28,103 nt of DNA. Origin: a virus. The position numbers and the translations under genes were made by a program. Positions 9,299 to 17,023 of this stretch are shown here, in pieces (position 1 is the stretch's first letter; each line of letters opens with the position of its first letter). The stretch lies in the IMG/VR virus record IMGVR_UViG_3300028299_000023, positions 1-28,103 of that record. The stretch is one strand, 5' to 3'. The notes below the pieces were generated by a model, which was not told the DNA's origin, searched no databases, and worked only from the letters and a program-made list of their open reading frames with translations.

Positions 9299-9633
9299 AC
9301 CAGACTGTCCTTCTGTCCTTTGTGGACGTAATAAATGTTCGCCTTTACTTCCTGTTCATTGTCCCCACGCTCGAAAACCACATCCTGCAATATCGCATCA
9401 GGAATGTATCTGGCCATCTGTTCAGTGAGAGCAACGACAAACAGCGTGCGCTCAGGCGACACATCATCATTCAACAATTCTTGTTCAAAACTAAAAGCAT
9501 TGTAACCATAGTTATTATCATGCAACCTGGATTTCGGTTTACAGTTTAACAACATTCGTAGTTGCGACTTCACGCCGTTATCAAAGGTCGCAACACCAGA
9601 ACTGCTTATCGAAAACGGATATGCGAGAATCAT
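9271..9633 (-). CDS. gp25/gpW-like baseplate wedge protein (120 aa)
   Basis: The size and position, immediately before the gpJ-like gene, match the gpW/gp25 family (lysozyme-like fold, not known as an active enzyme in phages). The segment ERTLFVVALTEQMARYIPDA followed by ILQDVVFERGD corresponds to the conserved helix and strand region, where family members usually carry an EPR-type motif; here I see only RYIPD. The gene is coupled to its upstream neighbour through an ATGA overlap. In the particle it nucleates sheath assembly from the baseplate. The missing classical EPR triad is the only reservation. Confidence 0.8.
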   Translation of the reverse strand: MILAYPFSISSSGVATFDNGVKSQLRMLLNCKPKSRLHDNNYGYNAFSFEQELLNDDVSPERTLFVVALTEQMARYIPDAILQDVVFERGDNEQEVKANIYYVHKGQKDSLVWQPNSSLI

Positions 9634-9953
9634 TTTATTTTCCCTGATACACTTGATGGAAGTTTTGCAACGATCGTAGACTGTAATCCTGTGCCACCAT
9701 CTTGCGGAATAGATGAGCCACCCTTAATCGCCGAGATGACACTGTTCACATCGGTCGTAACAACCGTCTCTCCATTTGAAACAATCTCTTCAATGATCGC
9801 CTGACAAATAGCCGTAATCAAACCCTTCGTCTGGCCCTTGATTTCCTGAATCTTGTCAGATGGAATATCTGCGGCTTCCAAAGTCGGCTTCATCACATTC
9901 GTGTAGAACGTATTCATTGCATCATCAATCGCTCGTGTCGCACTAAGTGCCAT
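9630..9953 (-). CDS. Hypothetical baseplate-region protein (107 aa)
   Basis: A small gene between the spike and gp25-like genes, started by an ATG behind an AGGTAG sequence that overlaps the preceding stop, and ending in the ATGA overlap with the gp25-like gene. The first 60 residues are predicted helical (RAIDDAMNTFYTNVMKPTLE), and the tail is Gly/Ser/Thr-rich (residues 80-107). I do not recognise the family. The place in the operon is often taken by a PAAR-like tip or a small wedge component, but no PAAR motif is visible. Its translational coupling on both sides supports that it is a real virion or assembly protein. Confidence 0.75.
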   Translation of the reverse strand: MALSATRAIDDAMNTFYTNVMKPTLEAADIPSDKIQEIKGQTKGLITAICQAIIEEIVSNGETVVTTDVNSVISAIKGGSSIPQDGGTGLQSTIVAKLPSSVSGKIK

Positions 9954-9956
9954 TGT

Positions 9957-10649
9957 CTACCTATTGGATACGAAACTCTTTTTACCTGACACACCTTGAT
10001 TCCCCTCGGTTACTACCGAAGGCATTATCGGGGCAGGGACACTCATATTACCCATAACAAACGCAGACGCATTATTGAGAATCCAATCCAATGTCGGCTG
10101 CAGAACCACATACTCATCGTTGATCTTGACCCCTTTATCTGTCATTGAAATCGTATTGCCGAAAGCGTCCGCGGTCAACATCTTATCCTTCGTCCACTCC
10201 TGCTTGTGTTTCAATACTTTATCTTCAAAGACAACTTTTTCACTGCCATTTGTCCGATCGAATTGAAAAACACTGCCGTCAGCGTGAAGAATCTTCAAAC
10301 TGTTTGCACCAGGCGTATCATCAATGATAATTTTCCAATTCTCTGTGAACGACATTCGCACATAAGGAAATCCCGTCAACGCTTCTTCTGGGAGTTGTCC
10401 TTCGATAAACGTAAATCCATCCCACACTAAATAAGCATTGCGGTCCCGTTCATCCGGAGTTGACTGGCCTACAATCCATACTCGAAGCGTGTCGCCGTAT
10501 TTCTCTATCCATTCTTTCGAAGGCATCTCGAATGAACCAAAGCGCATCTTGGGCATTGCCCACCGAAGCTCACCATGAAAAATTACACGGAGCCATCCGA
10601 TCTTGTTGACGTCAGGTTCATAATTGGGAGATATTCGGGCAAGTGTCAT
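9957..10649 (-). CDS. gpV/gp5-like baseplate spike protein (230 aa)
   Basis: The N-terminal 100 residues form an OB-fold-like stretch (GWLRVIFHGELRWAMPKM, then LRVWIVGQST), followed by a beta-rich segment with GNTISMTDKGVKI near residue 165, the hallmark pattern of gpV and gp5 spike proteins before the C-terminal beta-helix. The protein would sit as a trimer at the tube tip and pierce the cell envelope. It lacks any lysozyme domain, as in P2 gpV. It begins after a 116-bp gap and has no good Shine-Dalgarno before ATG 10649, unlike nearly all neighbours. The C-terminal 40 residues (PAPIMPSVV and on) look disordered and have no PAAR motif. Confidence 0.85.
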   Translation of the reverse strand: MTLARISPNYEPDVNKIGWLRVIFHGELRWAMPKMRFGSFEMPSKEWIEKYGDTLRVWIVGQSTPDERDRNAYLVWDGFTFIEGQLPEEALTGFPYVRMSFTENWKIIIDDTPGANSLKILHADGSVFQFDRTNGSEKVVFEDKVLKHKQEWTKDKMLTADAFGNTISMTDKGVKINDEYVVLQPTLDWILNNASAFVMGNMSVPAPIMPSVVTEGNQGVSGKKSFVSNR

Positions 10650-10765
10650 AGGGTTGTTGGAGATGTCTTGGGATTCGTTTTAATCCGTCCTGTTTAACTT
10701 TATGAACAACTATTAACTATGTATAGTATAATGAATGGTAAGCAAACAAGAAAGTCTTTTTTGAA
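10650..10765 (-). promoter_or_regulatory. A+T-rich 116-bp gap, weak promoter candidate before spike gene
   Basis: This is the longest gap inside the tail operon. On the minus strand it holds TTGTTT (10749-10744), 18 bases, then TATACA (10725-10720), a weak sigma70-like pair; TATACT at 10730-10725 is an alternative with poor spacing. It is more A+T-rich than the genes around it. It could let the spike and baseplate genes be expressed separately. The promoter reading is an inference. Confidence 0.3.
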
Positions 10766-12172
10766 CTATTGTGTAAACTTTATTGTCTGTGTGTATTTTG
10801 TTCCGTCAATTACGTGTGTCACCGTATCCGCAAACCATTTGACCTTTTCGCTGCTCGAGTACTTACCACCAAGATTGTGAATCTTGTATACCTTTCGTGG
10901 ACGAATATACGGGTTTCCCTCCGGTATCTGAACGTGCATCGTGATACCGGCAGAATTCCGCTTCTTCTGCGAATGTTTGATACGATTCTTGATCGCTTCG
11001 ATGGTGTCCGCGGCCTTCTTCAACTGTTCCGGCGTTACCTTCACATCGGACTTAGGCTTTGTATCCGATGTTGGCTTTTGGATGATCTTGAATTTCACAT
11101 ACTTTTTAACCTGTTCCCAACCAACATCTCCAGCAAGGAATGAGATTGTCCCCCATTTGATGGTTCCAGCTTTCTCATCTTTCGCTATCGCATCGTTGTC
11201 AATCTCGAAAGAATCATAGAACTCTTCCTGAGTGATCGTGACACTGGGCACAGCCATAGCTCCTAGAATCTCGTTCACAGCCTTATCTTCAAAAGCTGAG
11301 GCCGGCACTTCAATCATTGCAGGTTCTGCGAAATCAGGGTTGTCCTCAATACGAGCAGACGCTATCGTCATCTCCCCTGTCGCAACAGTAGGATCTTGAA
11401 TAACTACGATATCGGACCCATACATCGGATACACGAACTCAATGTCCGAGACATCCTTCATCCGGTCGGCTTCAGGAACGAAATAAAGAACAGGAGAGTG
11501 ACTCATCAGGTCCATATACACGAGACAGTCATACCCCTTGAACGAATTCTCTTTTTCCTTGTTGTCACCGTGAGCCAGTCTCTTCAACAACTTCCAATCA
11601 CTCTCTCCGGCCTGCTGCACGATCGACACCTGCTTGCCATCCAACACCTCAGTTTCAAATTCCTGCGGAAGATCTATCCTGGCAACGACAAAATCATCAC
11701 GATATGGTTTTACAAGTTTCTTGATCATATCCTTCATCGTAAGATTCTTGTCACCAGAGCGAGGCCACGTGATTGCTTTCGGGGGCTTATTGCGGGTCAT
11801 CAACCACGCGGGATCATACATCGTCACCGACAATCTTGGATGCCCACTCTCCGGATAATCAGGTTCCAACTTGGCGATATATCCAACAAACATTTCTTGG
11901 TCTTGATTCAAGATCTTTGAACCATCGATATATCCAAACCACGCCTTCACCTTCATCCCTTCAACCAACGTATCGATGAATCTCAAGACACTCGACTCTT
12001 CCGTGCTGATCAGCGAGAAGGTCAACCTGTCCAGCAACTCTGCGGTTTCTTCCAACGCAATACGCTTGTCAACATTGTCAGTAATATCCACCCATTCGCC
12101 TTTGCTTTCAGCCTCGGGACGGTTGTCCGGGATATATACTTCTATGCGGAACCAAGCCCTTCGAGAACTCAT
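10766..12172 (-). CDS. gpD-like baseplate hub protein (468 aa)
   Basis: The order LysM/gp53-like, hub, spike is standard, and the sequence fits phage late-control gene D / T4 gp27: a beta-rich N-terminus (WVDITDNVDKRIALEETAELL, then LTFSL), a short DPAWLMTRNKPPK segment near residue 125 and a long C-terminal domain ending HVIDGTKYTQTIKFTQ. It forms the ring joining the tail tube to the spike. The start overlaps the preceding gene by ATGA. Residues 375-410 contain a Lys-rich, probably helical insert. No frameshift or missing part was seen. Confidence 0.85.
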   Translation of the reverse strand: MSSRRAWFRIEVYIPDNRPEAESKGEWVDITDNVDKRIALEETAELLDRLTFSLISTEESSVLRFIDTLVEGMKVKAWFGYIDGSKILNQDQEMFVGYIAKLEPDYPESGHPRLSVTMYDPAWLMTRNKPPKAITWPRSGDKNLTMKDMIKKLVKPYRDDFVVARIDLPQEFETEVLDGKQVSIVQQAGESDWKLLKRLAHGDNKEKENSFKGYDCLVYMDLMSHSPVLYFVPEADRMKDVSDIEFVYPMYGSDIVVIQDPTVATGEMTIASARIEDNPDFAEPAMIEVPASAFEDKAVNEILGAMAVPSVTITQEEFYDSFEIDNDAIAKDEKAGTIKWGTISFLAGDVGWEQVKKYVKFKIIQKPTSDTKPKSDVKVTPEQLKKAADTIEAIKNRIKHSQKKRNSAGITMHVQIPEGNPYIRPRKVYKIHNLGGKYSSSEKVKWFADTVTHVIDGTKYTQTIKFTQ

Positions 12173-12468
12173 TTGTCCTGCGCCTTTCGAATCAATGTCA
12201 TTGGATTTTCAGACGGCACCCATACAACGTCGTCAACTTTCCAATCACCGGCCGCACGTATCGGATTCACATCTGCAATGATAAACCAGAACTTACTTTC
12301 TCCCCAAAGACGAAGAGCAAGCCTTTCGAGAGGATGATTCTCGTCTATCGTATGGGCATCTTCATAGGTGAGCGTGTAGCTTACCAACCTCTTCGACTCG
12401 ACAATATCACGAACACCAGGGTAACTACTATCACCGTCGTTCACAGTCTGAAAGTTTTTCTGAATCAT
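12169..12468 (-). CDS. LysM-like baseplate protein, gp53/gpX type (99 aa)
   Basis: The central part reads ENHPLERLALRLWGES, then FWFIIADVNPIRAAGDWKVD and DVVWVP, the usual LysM pattern (helix, W-x-I-A-x-x-N, D, then a V-W-V-P strand) seen in P2 gpX and T4 gp53 baseplate proteins. In tails this domain does not degrade peptidoglycan but fastens the hub to the tube or wedge. Both ends overlap neighbours by 4 bases (ATGA), so the gene is translated with the tube-like hub protein before it and the gpD-like hub after it. Confidence 0.85.
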   Translation of the reverse strand: MIQKNFQTVNDGDSSYPGVRDIVESKRLVSYTLTYEDAHTIDENHPLERLALRLWGESKFWFIIADVNPIRAAGDWKVDDVVWVPSENPMTLIRKAQDK

Positions 12469-13055
12469 TTCATCGTTCCCATACTACTTGCCCCACCCTC
12501 GAATGCATGTTGGGCAGAGCCGAACCTCGACAAGAGCACTCTCTGGGCAGTTTCGATATCATTCAAAATACCATCCTCCATGACAATGAGCTTGAGAGTC
12601 GTGAAGAACCTCTGCGGAGTCAACGTCTTATCGAACAACGTCTCGCGGATCGGTGCACTCGCCAACTTGCATTTGGCCCACTTCAACCCATACACGAAGT
12701 AACAATTCGGCGGTTCGGAAAACTTGCGCTTTTTCTTGTTCCCGAGTATATCAGACATATCGACTGCAGGCAGCATAAAACTTTCGAGAATCGCAATCAT
12801 ATCGCGCACACCGTATAACCTCGCAGATTCAAACTGGCCCTGTGAACCGGGTGTCGAATCGCCAATGAGATCAAACTCCATGGTCCGTTCACCATTGCGC
12901 TCATACTGAATAATGGGTCTGTCCCAACCAGCCGGTGACAGGATACCATAATGCACGGGCTTATCCGTCTTGATTACACTGGGATTGAACTGGAACTTAT
13001 AAAACAATCCTTGCGTTACATTCGCAAGCATCCCTCGAATCGATCGGTCTATCAT
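12465..13055 (-). CDS. Tube-initiator / contractile injection system tube-like protein (196 aa)
   Basis: The early segment LFYKFQFNPSVIKTDKPVHY followed by PIIQYERNGERTMEFDLIGD recalls the N-terminal domain of contractile-injection-system tube proteins (Pvc7/Afp7-like; FNP, then plqY-G-x-x-x-tm-E-f-L-x-D). These proteins usually cap the tube towards the baseplate and are paired with a LysM gene, as here. A charged KKKRKF patch lies near residue 110. The gene overlaps the tape-measure stop by ATGA and the LysM gene by ATGA. A gp53-type wedge protein is the alternative. Confidence 0.75.
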   Translation of the reverse strand: MIDRSIRGMLANVTQGLFYKFQFNPSVIKTDKPVHYGILSPAGWDRPIIQYERNGERTMEFDLIGDSTPGSQGQFESARLYGVRDMIAILESFMLPAVDMSDILGNKKKRKFSEPPNCYFVYGLKWAKCKLASAPIRETLFDKTLTPQRFFTTLKLIVMEDGILNDIETAQRVLLSRFGSAQHAFEGGASSMGTMK

Positions 13056-15340
13056 CGTCGTTTTTTCTCTTCAAGTTTTCTGGGTAACAATTCTACCAGC
13101 TTTTCAGTAAGTTTATCGGCAAACTCTTCCGGATTATTCGCGACAATCGTAATGTTGCCAAAATGGAAATTACCACCCTCCCCGCGCATCGCATACTTTG
13201 CAAAATTGTGAGCCATGCCAGACAGTTGTTCTTTCGTCTTCCCCGCGATATTGACATCGGGGCCAAGTTTTCTAGACCCAGGTGTATAGGACGGTTTTTC
13301 GATAGGTGCTTCAAACAACCCTCTGTGTCCATCAAGAGCAGAACCACCTGAGAAACTTTTCACCAACTGCGTTAATGCTCCCTTGCCTTCTTCGTCCTGA
13401 GTCCCAGGGGCCACAAACATTCCAGCCAAATTAGAGACATTCGTTTGCGTCCATTGACCAGTCGACGCGAACTTTATCCACGCCATCGGATTAAGCATAG
13501 ATACAAGGTTGTTAACGAGTAGATCAACCTTTTCCGCAAGCCACCGAAACAAGTCGAGAAACGTATAGCGCAACGAATAAAGAGCGACAACTAAGCCTGT
13601 AATCGCAGCAATAAATAACACAATCGGATTGGCCGCTACCGCAGCATTATACAGCCACTGAGCCGCCGTAGCTGCTTTTGTCGCGACCGAGATGGTCATC
13701 CACGCACCGGCGATAACACCAATGAGCCTTCCATATGTTTCCATATCGCTCGACTTGCTGGAGAACATTTCGGAAAGATTTCCAAATTCACCGACCATTG
13801 GTCTTAAAATATTCCACGCCACATCAAGCGCGGCAGTGAAACCTTTCCAAGCACCACCGACGAACGCACCTATTCTGATGCTTGCAATCTCAAGAAAAAC
13901 CAGAAGGGGAATAAGATGGTTCTTCATCTGATTCATAGACTGTTCTCGGCTATCAGAGACCAAGCCTGTCCATCGTAATACGTTCGTGAGCCATCCCGAC
14001 ACCGACGCACCGAGACGGTCAACCATCCTGCCACCAAAATCGGCAATCGCATCAAGAGCCGGTTTATTCTTTGTGAATTGAATCTGTAACGATTCCCAAT
14101 AATTTCCGATCTTCTTCAACGTACTCACCATCGGTCTCTCAAGCGATTCGCCTATAATAACTTTGAGATTGTTCAACCTATTGGCAACGTTCACAATTTG
14201 ACCATCAAGCGTGTTGAACTGGATCTCTGCCATCCTCGCCGTTGTGCCTTTGGCTCCTTCTTCTGTAAGTTGCGTAGACAACTCTCGCATCTTCTTCGTA
14301 TCTTTCGTCAATCGCATCATCAAACCGGCAGAATAACCACCAACCAACCGACTCAATTCACCATAAGTCATTTTGCCCATCGTATCCAACACATTAAACA
14401 CGCCACGCTTGGAGATGTCAACATCAGCCGTAGTAAGACCTACACCCGCAAGAAGCTTTTTCTGATGTTCTGTTCCCATCGCCAACTGCTGGAACATCAT
14501 CCTTAAACGGGTGCCGCCTTCGCTCCCCTTGTAATACAAATCTGTATTACCCATCAATGCCAACATCTCACTGAAAGAAACATTGGCACCAGCCGCTTCT
14601 GTGCCCGTTACCTTGAGCATTTCCGACAACCGTTGGGCTGTCATACTAGTAACGTTTGTTGCTTTTGCCATTTGATCGAAAAGAATAGTCGAATCCGTGA
14701 GAGGCCGACCCAACTTGGACAATAGCGCAAGCATATCAAGCCCGGATTCCTTGACGCTGTATTGCGTGGCCGTTGCATAGTCCATAACAGACTTCGTCAA
14801 CCCGCCAAGTTGTTCGGAAGCAATAGGAATAGTTGTCGAAAGGTCATACGACGCATCGGAGATCTCCTTCATCGAAAACCGACCTGAGTTCGACATCGAA
14901 CGCATACCATTCTCTAACATCTTCATTTCACTATTGGAGTAACCCGCTGCGGCCTGCATATTGGCGAGACTATACGTTAGTTCACGTGTGGTAGCGATTA
15001 TATCATCGAATCCACGCTTAACTGCATAGACACCGCCAAGAACGCTAACGTAAGGAAATAGACGAATGATACCTGCTCTGAAATCCACGATATTCGGAGT
15101 CGCCCTATTCAAATCGTTGGTGAACGAATGAATACCCGCACCGGATTTCCGTGCGCCATGATCAGCTTTGTCAAAATCTGTCGCCAGATGGTCCACGGCA
15201 GTGCCAGTTTTCTTGGCACCGCCAGCGAACTCCTGAGACATCTTCATCAAACGATCTATTGAGGATGTAATCTTGTTCGCATTGACAGAAGCGTTATCTG
15301 CGATACGAACCGCTAACCCGAGATTGAGACCGTCAAACAT
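13052..15340 (-). CDS. Phage tail tape measure protein, TP901-type (762 aa)
   Basis: The position after the chaperone pair and before the baseplate genes, and the size, identify the ruler protein that sets tail length. Residues 110-410 show the TP901 core (TRELTYSLANMQAAAGYSNSE, then MSNSGRFSMKEISDASYDLS, then AQRLSEMLKV and GGTRLRMMFQQLA). The N-terminal 80 residues are probably coiled coil. Residues 540-590 form a strongly hydrophobic stretch (NPIVLFIAAITGLVVALYSL), expected in tape measures that enter the membrane. The ruler rule of about 1.5 angstrom per residue would suggest a tail a little over 0.1 micrometre long; this is an estimate. AGGAG precedes the ATG. Confidence 0.95.
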   Translation of the reverse strand: MFDGLNLGLAVRIADNASVNANKITSSIDRLMKMSQEFAGGAKKTGTAVDHLATDFDKADHGARKSGAGIHSFTNDLNRATPNIVDFRAGIIRLFPYVSVLGGVYAVKRGFDDIIATTRELTYSLANMQAAAGYSNSEMKMLENGMRSMSNSGRFSMKEISDASYDLSTTIPIASEQLGGLTKSVMDYATATQYSVKESGLDMLALLSKLGRPLTDSTILFDQMAKATNVTSMTAQRLSEMLKVTGTEAAGANVSFSEMLALMGNTDLYYKGSEGGTRLRMMFQQLAMGTEHQKKLLAGVGLTTADVDISKRGVFNVLDTMGKMTYGELSRLVGGYSAGLMMRLTKDTKKMRELSTQLTEEGAKGTTARMAEIQFNTLDGQIVNVANRLNNLKVIIGESLERPMVSTLKKIGNYWESLQIQFTKNKPALDAIADFGGRMVDRLGASVSGWLTNVLRWTGLVSDSREQSMNQMKNHLIPLLVFLEIASIRIGAFVGGAWKGFTAALDVAWNILRPMVGEFGNLSEMFSSKSSDMETYGRLIGVIAGAWMTISVATKAATAAQWLYNAAVAANPIVLFIAAITGLVVALYSLRYTFLDLFRWLAEKVDLLVNNLVSMLNPMAWIKFASTGQWTQTNVSNLAGMFVAPGTQDEEGKGALTQLVKSFSGGSALDGHRGLFEAPIEKPSYTPGSRKLGPDVNIAGKTKEQLSGMAHNFAKYAMRGEGGNFHFGNITIVANNPEEFADKLTEKLVELLPRKLEEKKRR

Positions 15341-15349
15341 ACTTCACTC

Positions 15350-16434
15350 CTATCCACTGTATCCGGCAGCTCGAGCTGTAAACTCCAACAACTGTTTCTT
15401 ATACTCAGTGTCGTTCTCAACGTCGAGCTTAATGCGTTCAAACAACTTTATTCGCTCTGCGCGAGTTAACGAAATGATCTCCTTACGCGTAAACCCTGTA
15501 TGCGTGGCAATCAAATACTCTTGCTCATCAGAACCGTATTCATAATCGTCCTGAAAGAGCAGAGCCGCTAACTCACTAAGGGGAAAAAAGATGAAGCACT
15601 CACCGGAGCTTTGTAAGGGACTTGGCACTCACCGCAAACAACCTCGGGGTTCAAATCAATCTGTGGCAGATTATTCAGCGCGTCACGGATAAGCATCCGA
15701 TCATTCGCCCACAATCCACCTTTATCAGCAAAGAACAAGTTGCCGGCTTTATGCGCTTCGAAATAATTCTGAGGCATGACGAATCCGTCTTTACTGCACT
15801 CCACTCTCTCAAGCCTGTCATTCACAAGCTTAACCTGAAAGTCAGTGATTCTTGACATACTGAAAGAACCCTGATTGCGGAGCTGGTCGCCAATCGTCGG
15901 CAACCCAAATTCAAATACATCAAATACTTTATCTTCCCAACCAAGCTCGGTCTGCCCTGCTTTGCTGGAATCCAACACACGCTGCCAACCCGTTTCGAGT
16001 TTCACTTTCAACGTCTTGATCACTTCTGTACTCCGAGAAACCGGAAGCGTTGAGAGATCGATGTCAACGATATTGATACCCGCATCGCCACGGCATCGTG
16101 GACAATGCGTCTTCTGTTTTTTGAGAATCGAGCCGAACGTCAAAATATGTCCGGCGACAAGAATAAGGCCAGCGTCGGGGAGCGGTATTTGGTTTACAAC
16201 GTCAGGTATATTCTTGCCACCGGATTCTTCAAAATCAAAACTCACACTCTGGTTGCCAAGCGTCTTGAGCAATCCAGACAACACGCTTGCAGTCCAGGAC
16301 GCAGGACGTTCACTCCGGAGCGTGTCATTGTGAATAATACGCTCAAGGAAACCACCGATTCGATTCAGCTCAAACGACCGAATTGTCTCACCTTGATATT
16401 CAAAACCTATGGGTAACTCATTCTTTAACGACAT
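15350..16434 (-). CDS. Tail assembly chaperone, -1 frameshift fusion product (361 aa)
   Basis: This is the product expected if ribosomes slip -1 on the heptamer at 15589-15583 inside the 61-bp overlap of the 288-aa and C-terminal reading frames. The second frame (15628-15350) has no ATG at all; its only start candidate in the overlap is a GTG with no usable Shine-Dalgarno, so it is best read as the extension of the first. In most tailed phages the two genes just before the tape measure make a short and a long chaperone (G and GT of lambda, E and E+E' of P2) by such slippage, and both coat the tape measure. The extension is about 75 residues, acidic and helical (FQDDYEYGSDEQEYL). Confidence 0.75.
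15568..16434 (-). CDS. Tail assembly chaperone, short form; T4 gp26-like (288 aa)
   Basis: The frame stays open to 16506, but the ATG at 16434 has AGAGGA six bases upstream and no good site exists higher, so I start there. The body resembles the T4 gp26-type baseplate family found upstream of tape-measure genes: GLPTIGDQLRNQGSFSMSRI, then DFQVKLVNDRLERVE. It carries two CxxC pairs (111-114, HCPRCRGD, and 267-270, VCGECQ), so a zinc site is likely. The short form ends AVSASSFFPLVS-like at a TAG 13 bases beyond the slippery site. It follows the tail tube gene and is co-transcribed with it. Confidence 0.8.
   Translation of the reverse strand: MSLKNELPIGFEYQGETIRSFELNRIGGFLERIIHNDTLRSERPASWTASVLSGLLKTLGNQSVSFDFEESGGKNIPDVVNQIPLPDAGLILVAGHILTFGSILKKQKTHCPRCRGDAGINIVDIDLSTLPVSRSTEVIKTLKVKLETGWQRVLDSSKAGQTELGWEDKVFDVFEFGLPTIGDQLRNQGSFSMSRITDFQVKLVNDRLERVECSKDGFVMPQNYFEAHKAGNLFFADKGGLWANDRMLIRDALNNLPQIDLNPEVVCGECQVPYKAPVSASSFFPLVS
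15583..15589 (-). other. Slippery heptamer T TTT TTC for -1 frameshift
   Basis: On the minus strand the codons TCT TTT TTC CCC of the upstream frame contain T TTT TTC, an X XXY YYZ site whose -1 shift places TTT TTT CCC in the downstream frame. The downstream frame is exactly -1 relative to the upstream one, and the upstream stop comes four codons later. No strong downstream stem was seen by eye. Confidence 0.7.
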
Positions 16435-16527
16435 AACAATCCTCTCTACATTTGTGATTAAAAAGTCCACCGGCCAGCTCACCGAGCATAGCCTCACCAA
16501 CCACACTCTGGCCGGTAGACATTTGAG

Positions 16528-16962
16528 TTATACCTCTTCCCAACCTTCGACTTGGGCAACAGCCTTTTGGTCTGATTTCGCAGAATCACCTTTGCCGTTC
16601 GTATCGAAGTCAGTCAGACTGTACTCATTGAAGAGACAGCCTGTAAACATGATCTTCATAATCTGAACGCCATTGCGCTTCTGAGTCATTACACCGTTGA
16701 GCTTCTTGCCTTTGACCGCTTCACTGAAGAATTTCGCGAACGCTTTGTCATTAGCAGAGCCGTCTCGAGTACGGACGAGAGTGATCGGACCGTGCTCGAC
16801 AATTCCATCGCTGAAACTGAGCTGAACGTTCGTGCCACCATCAACCGTCGTCATAAGACCGGTTTTCTTTGAAAGCCCCTGCAGCTTGTGGAAAGCAGGG
16901 GAAGTGAGGCCGGGTAACTCCATCAACCAGCCGTTTACGGGATACAAATCATTCTGTCCCAT
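16528..16962 (-). CDS. Tail tube protein, gp19-type (144 aa)
   Basis: This is a short gene right after the sheath, the usual order in contractile tails. It begins MGQNDLYPVNGWLMELPGL, with the NxFxV-like tube start, followed by GLSKKTGLMTTVDGGTNVQL and SDGIVEHGPITLVRTRDGSA, which fit the T4 gp19 / P2 FII tube family. The family forms stacked hexameric rings around the tape measure. AAGGAG precedes the ATG at 16962. Its length is normal for the family. The C-terminal 25 residues (DTNGKGDSAKSDQKAVAQVE) are polar and probably flexible. Confidence 0.9.
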   Translation of the reverse strand: MGQNDLYPVNGWLMELPGLTSPAFHKLQGLSKKTGLMTTVDGGTNVQLSFSDGIVEHGPITLVRTRDGSANDKAFAKFFSEAVKGKKLNGVMTQKRNGVQIMKIMFTGCLFNEYSLTDFDTNGKGDSAKSDQKAVAQVEGWEEV

Positions 16963-16975
16963 CGTAATCTACTCC

Positions 16976-17023
16976 TTAGCTAAAAATGTTAATCATCGTG
17001 AAATGTTGCACCGGTGCAACATT
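16976..17023 (-). promoter_or_regulatory. Perfect 22-bp palindrome between sheath and tube genes
   Basis: Bases 17002-17023 read AATGTTGCACC GGTGCAACATT, identical on both strands; its end overlaps the sheath stop codon. In RNA this makes a nine-base-pair stem with a CCGG loop. It is not followed by a U-run, so it is not a standard terminator. It may slow ribosomes, protect the downstream tube message, or mark a processing site. The function is unknown. Confidence 0.6.

Noticed and set aside
11396-11920. Plus-strand ORF of 174 codons
   Set aside because: It is complementary to the gpD-like hub gene; no ribosome-binding site and an unnatural His/Arg-rich composition. It is a shadow.
15350-15628. 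Independent 92-aa gene
   Set aside because: Its only start is a GTG without a usable Shine-Dalgarno and there is no ATG in the frame; the slippery heptamer makes it the frameshift extension of the preceding gene.
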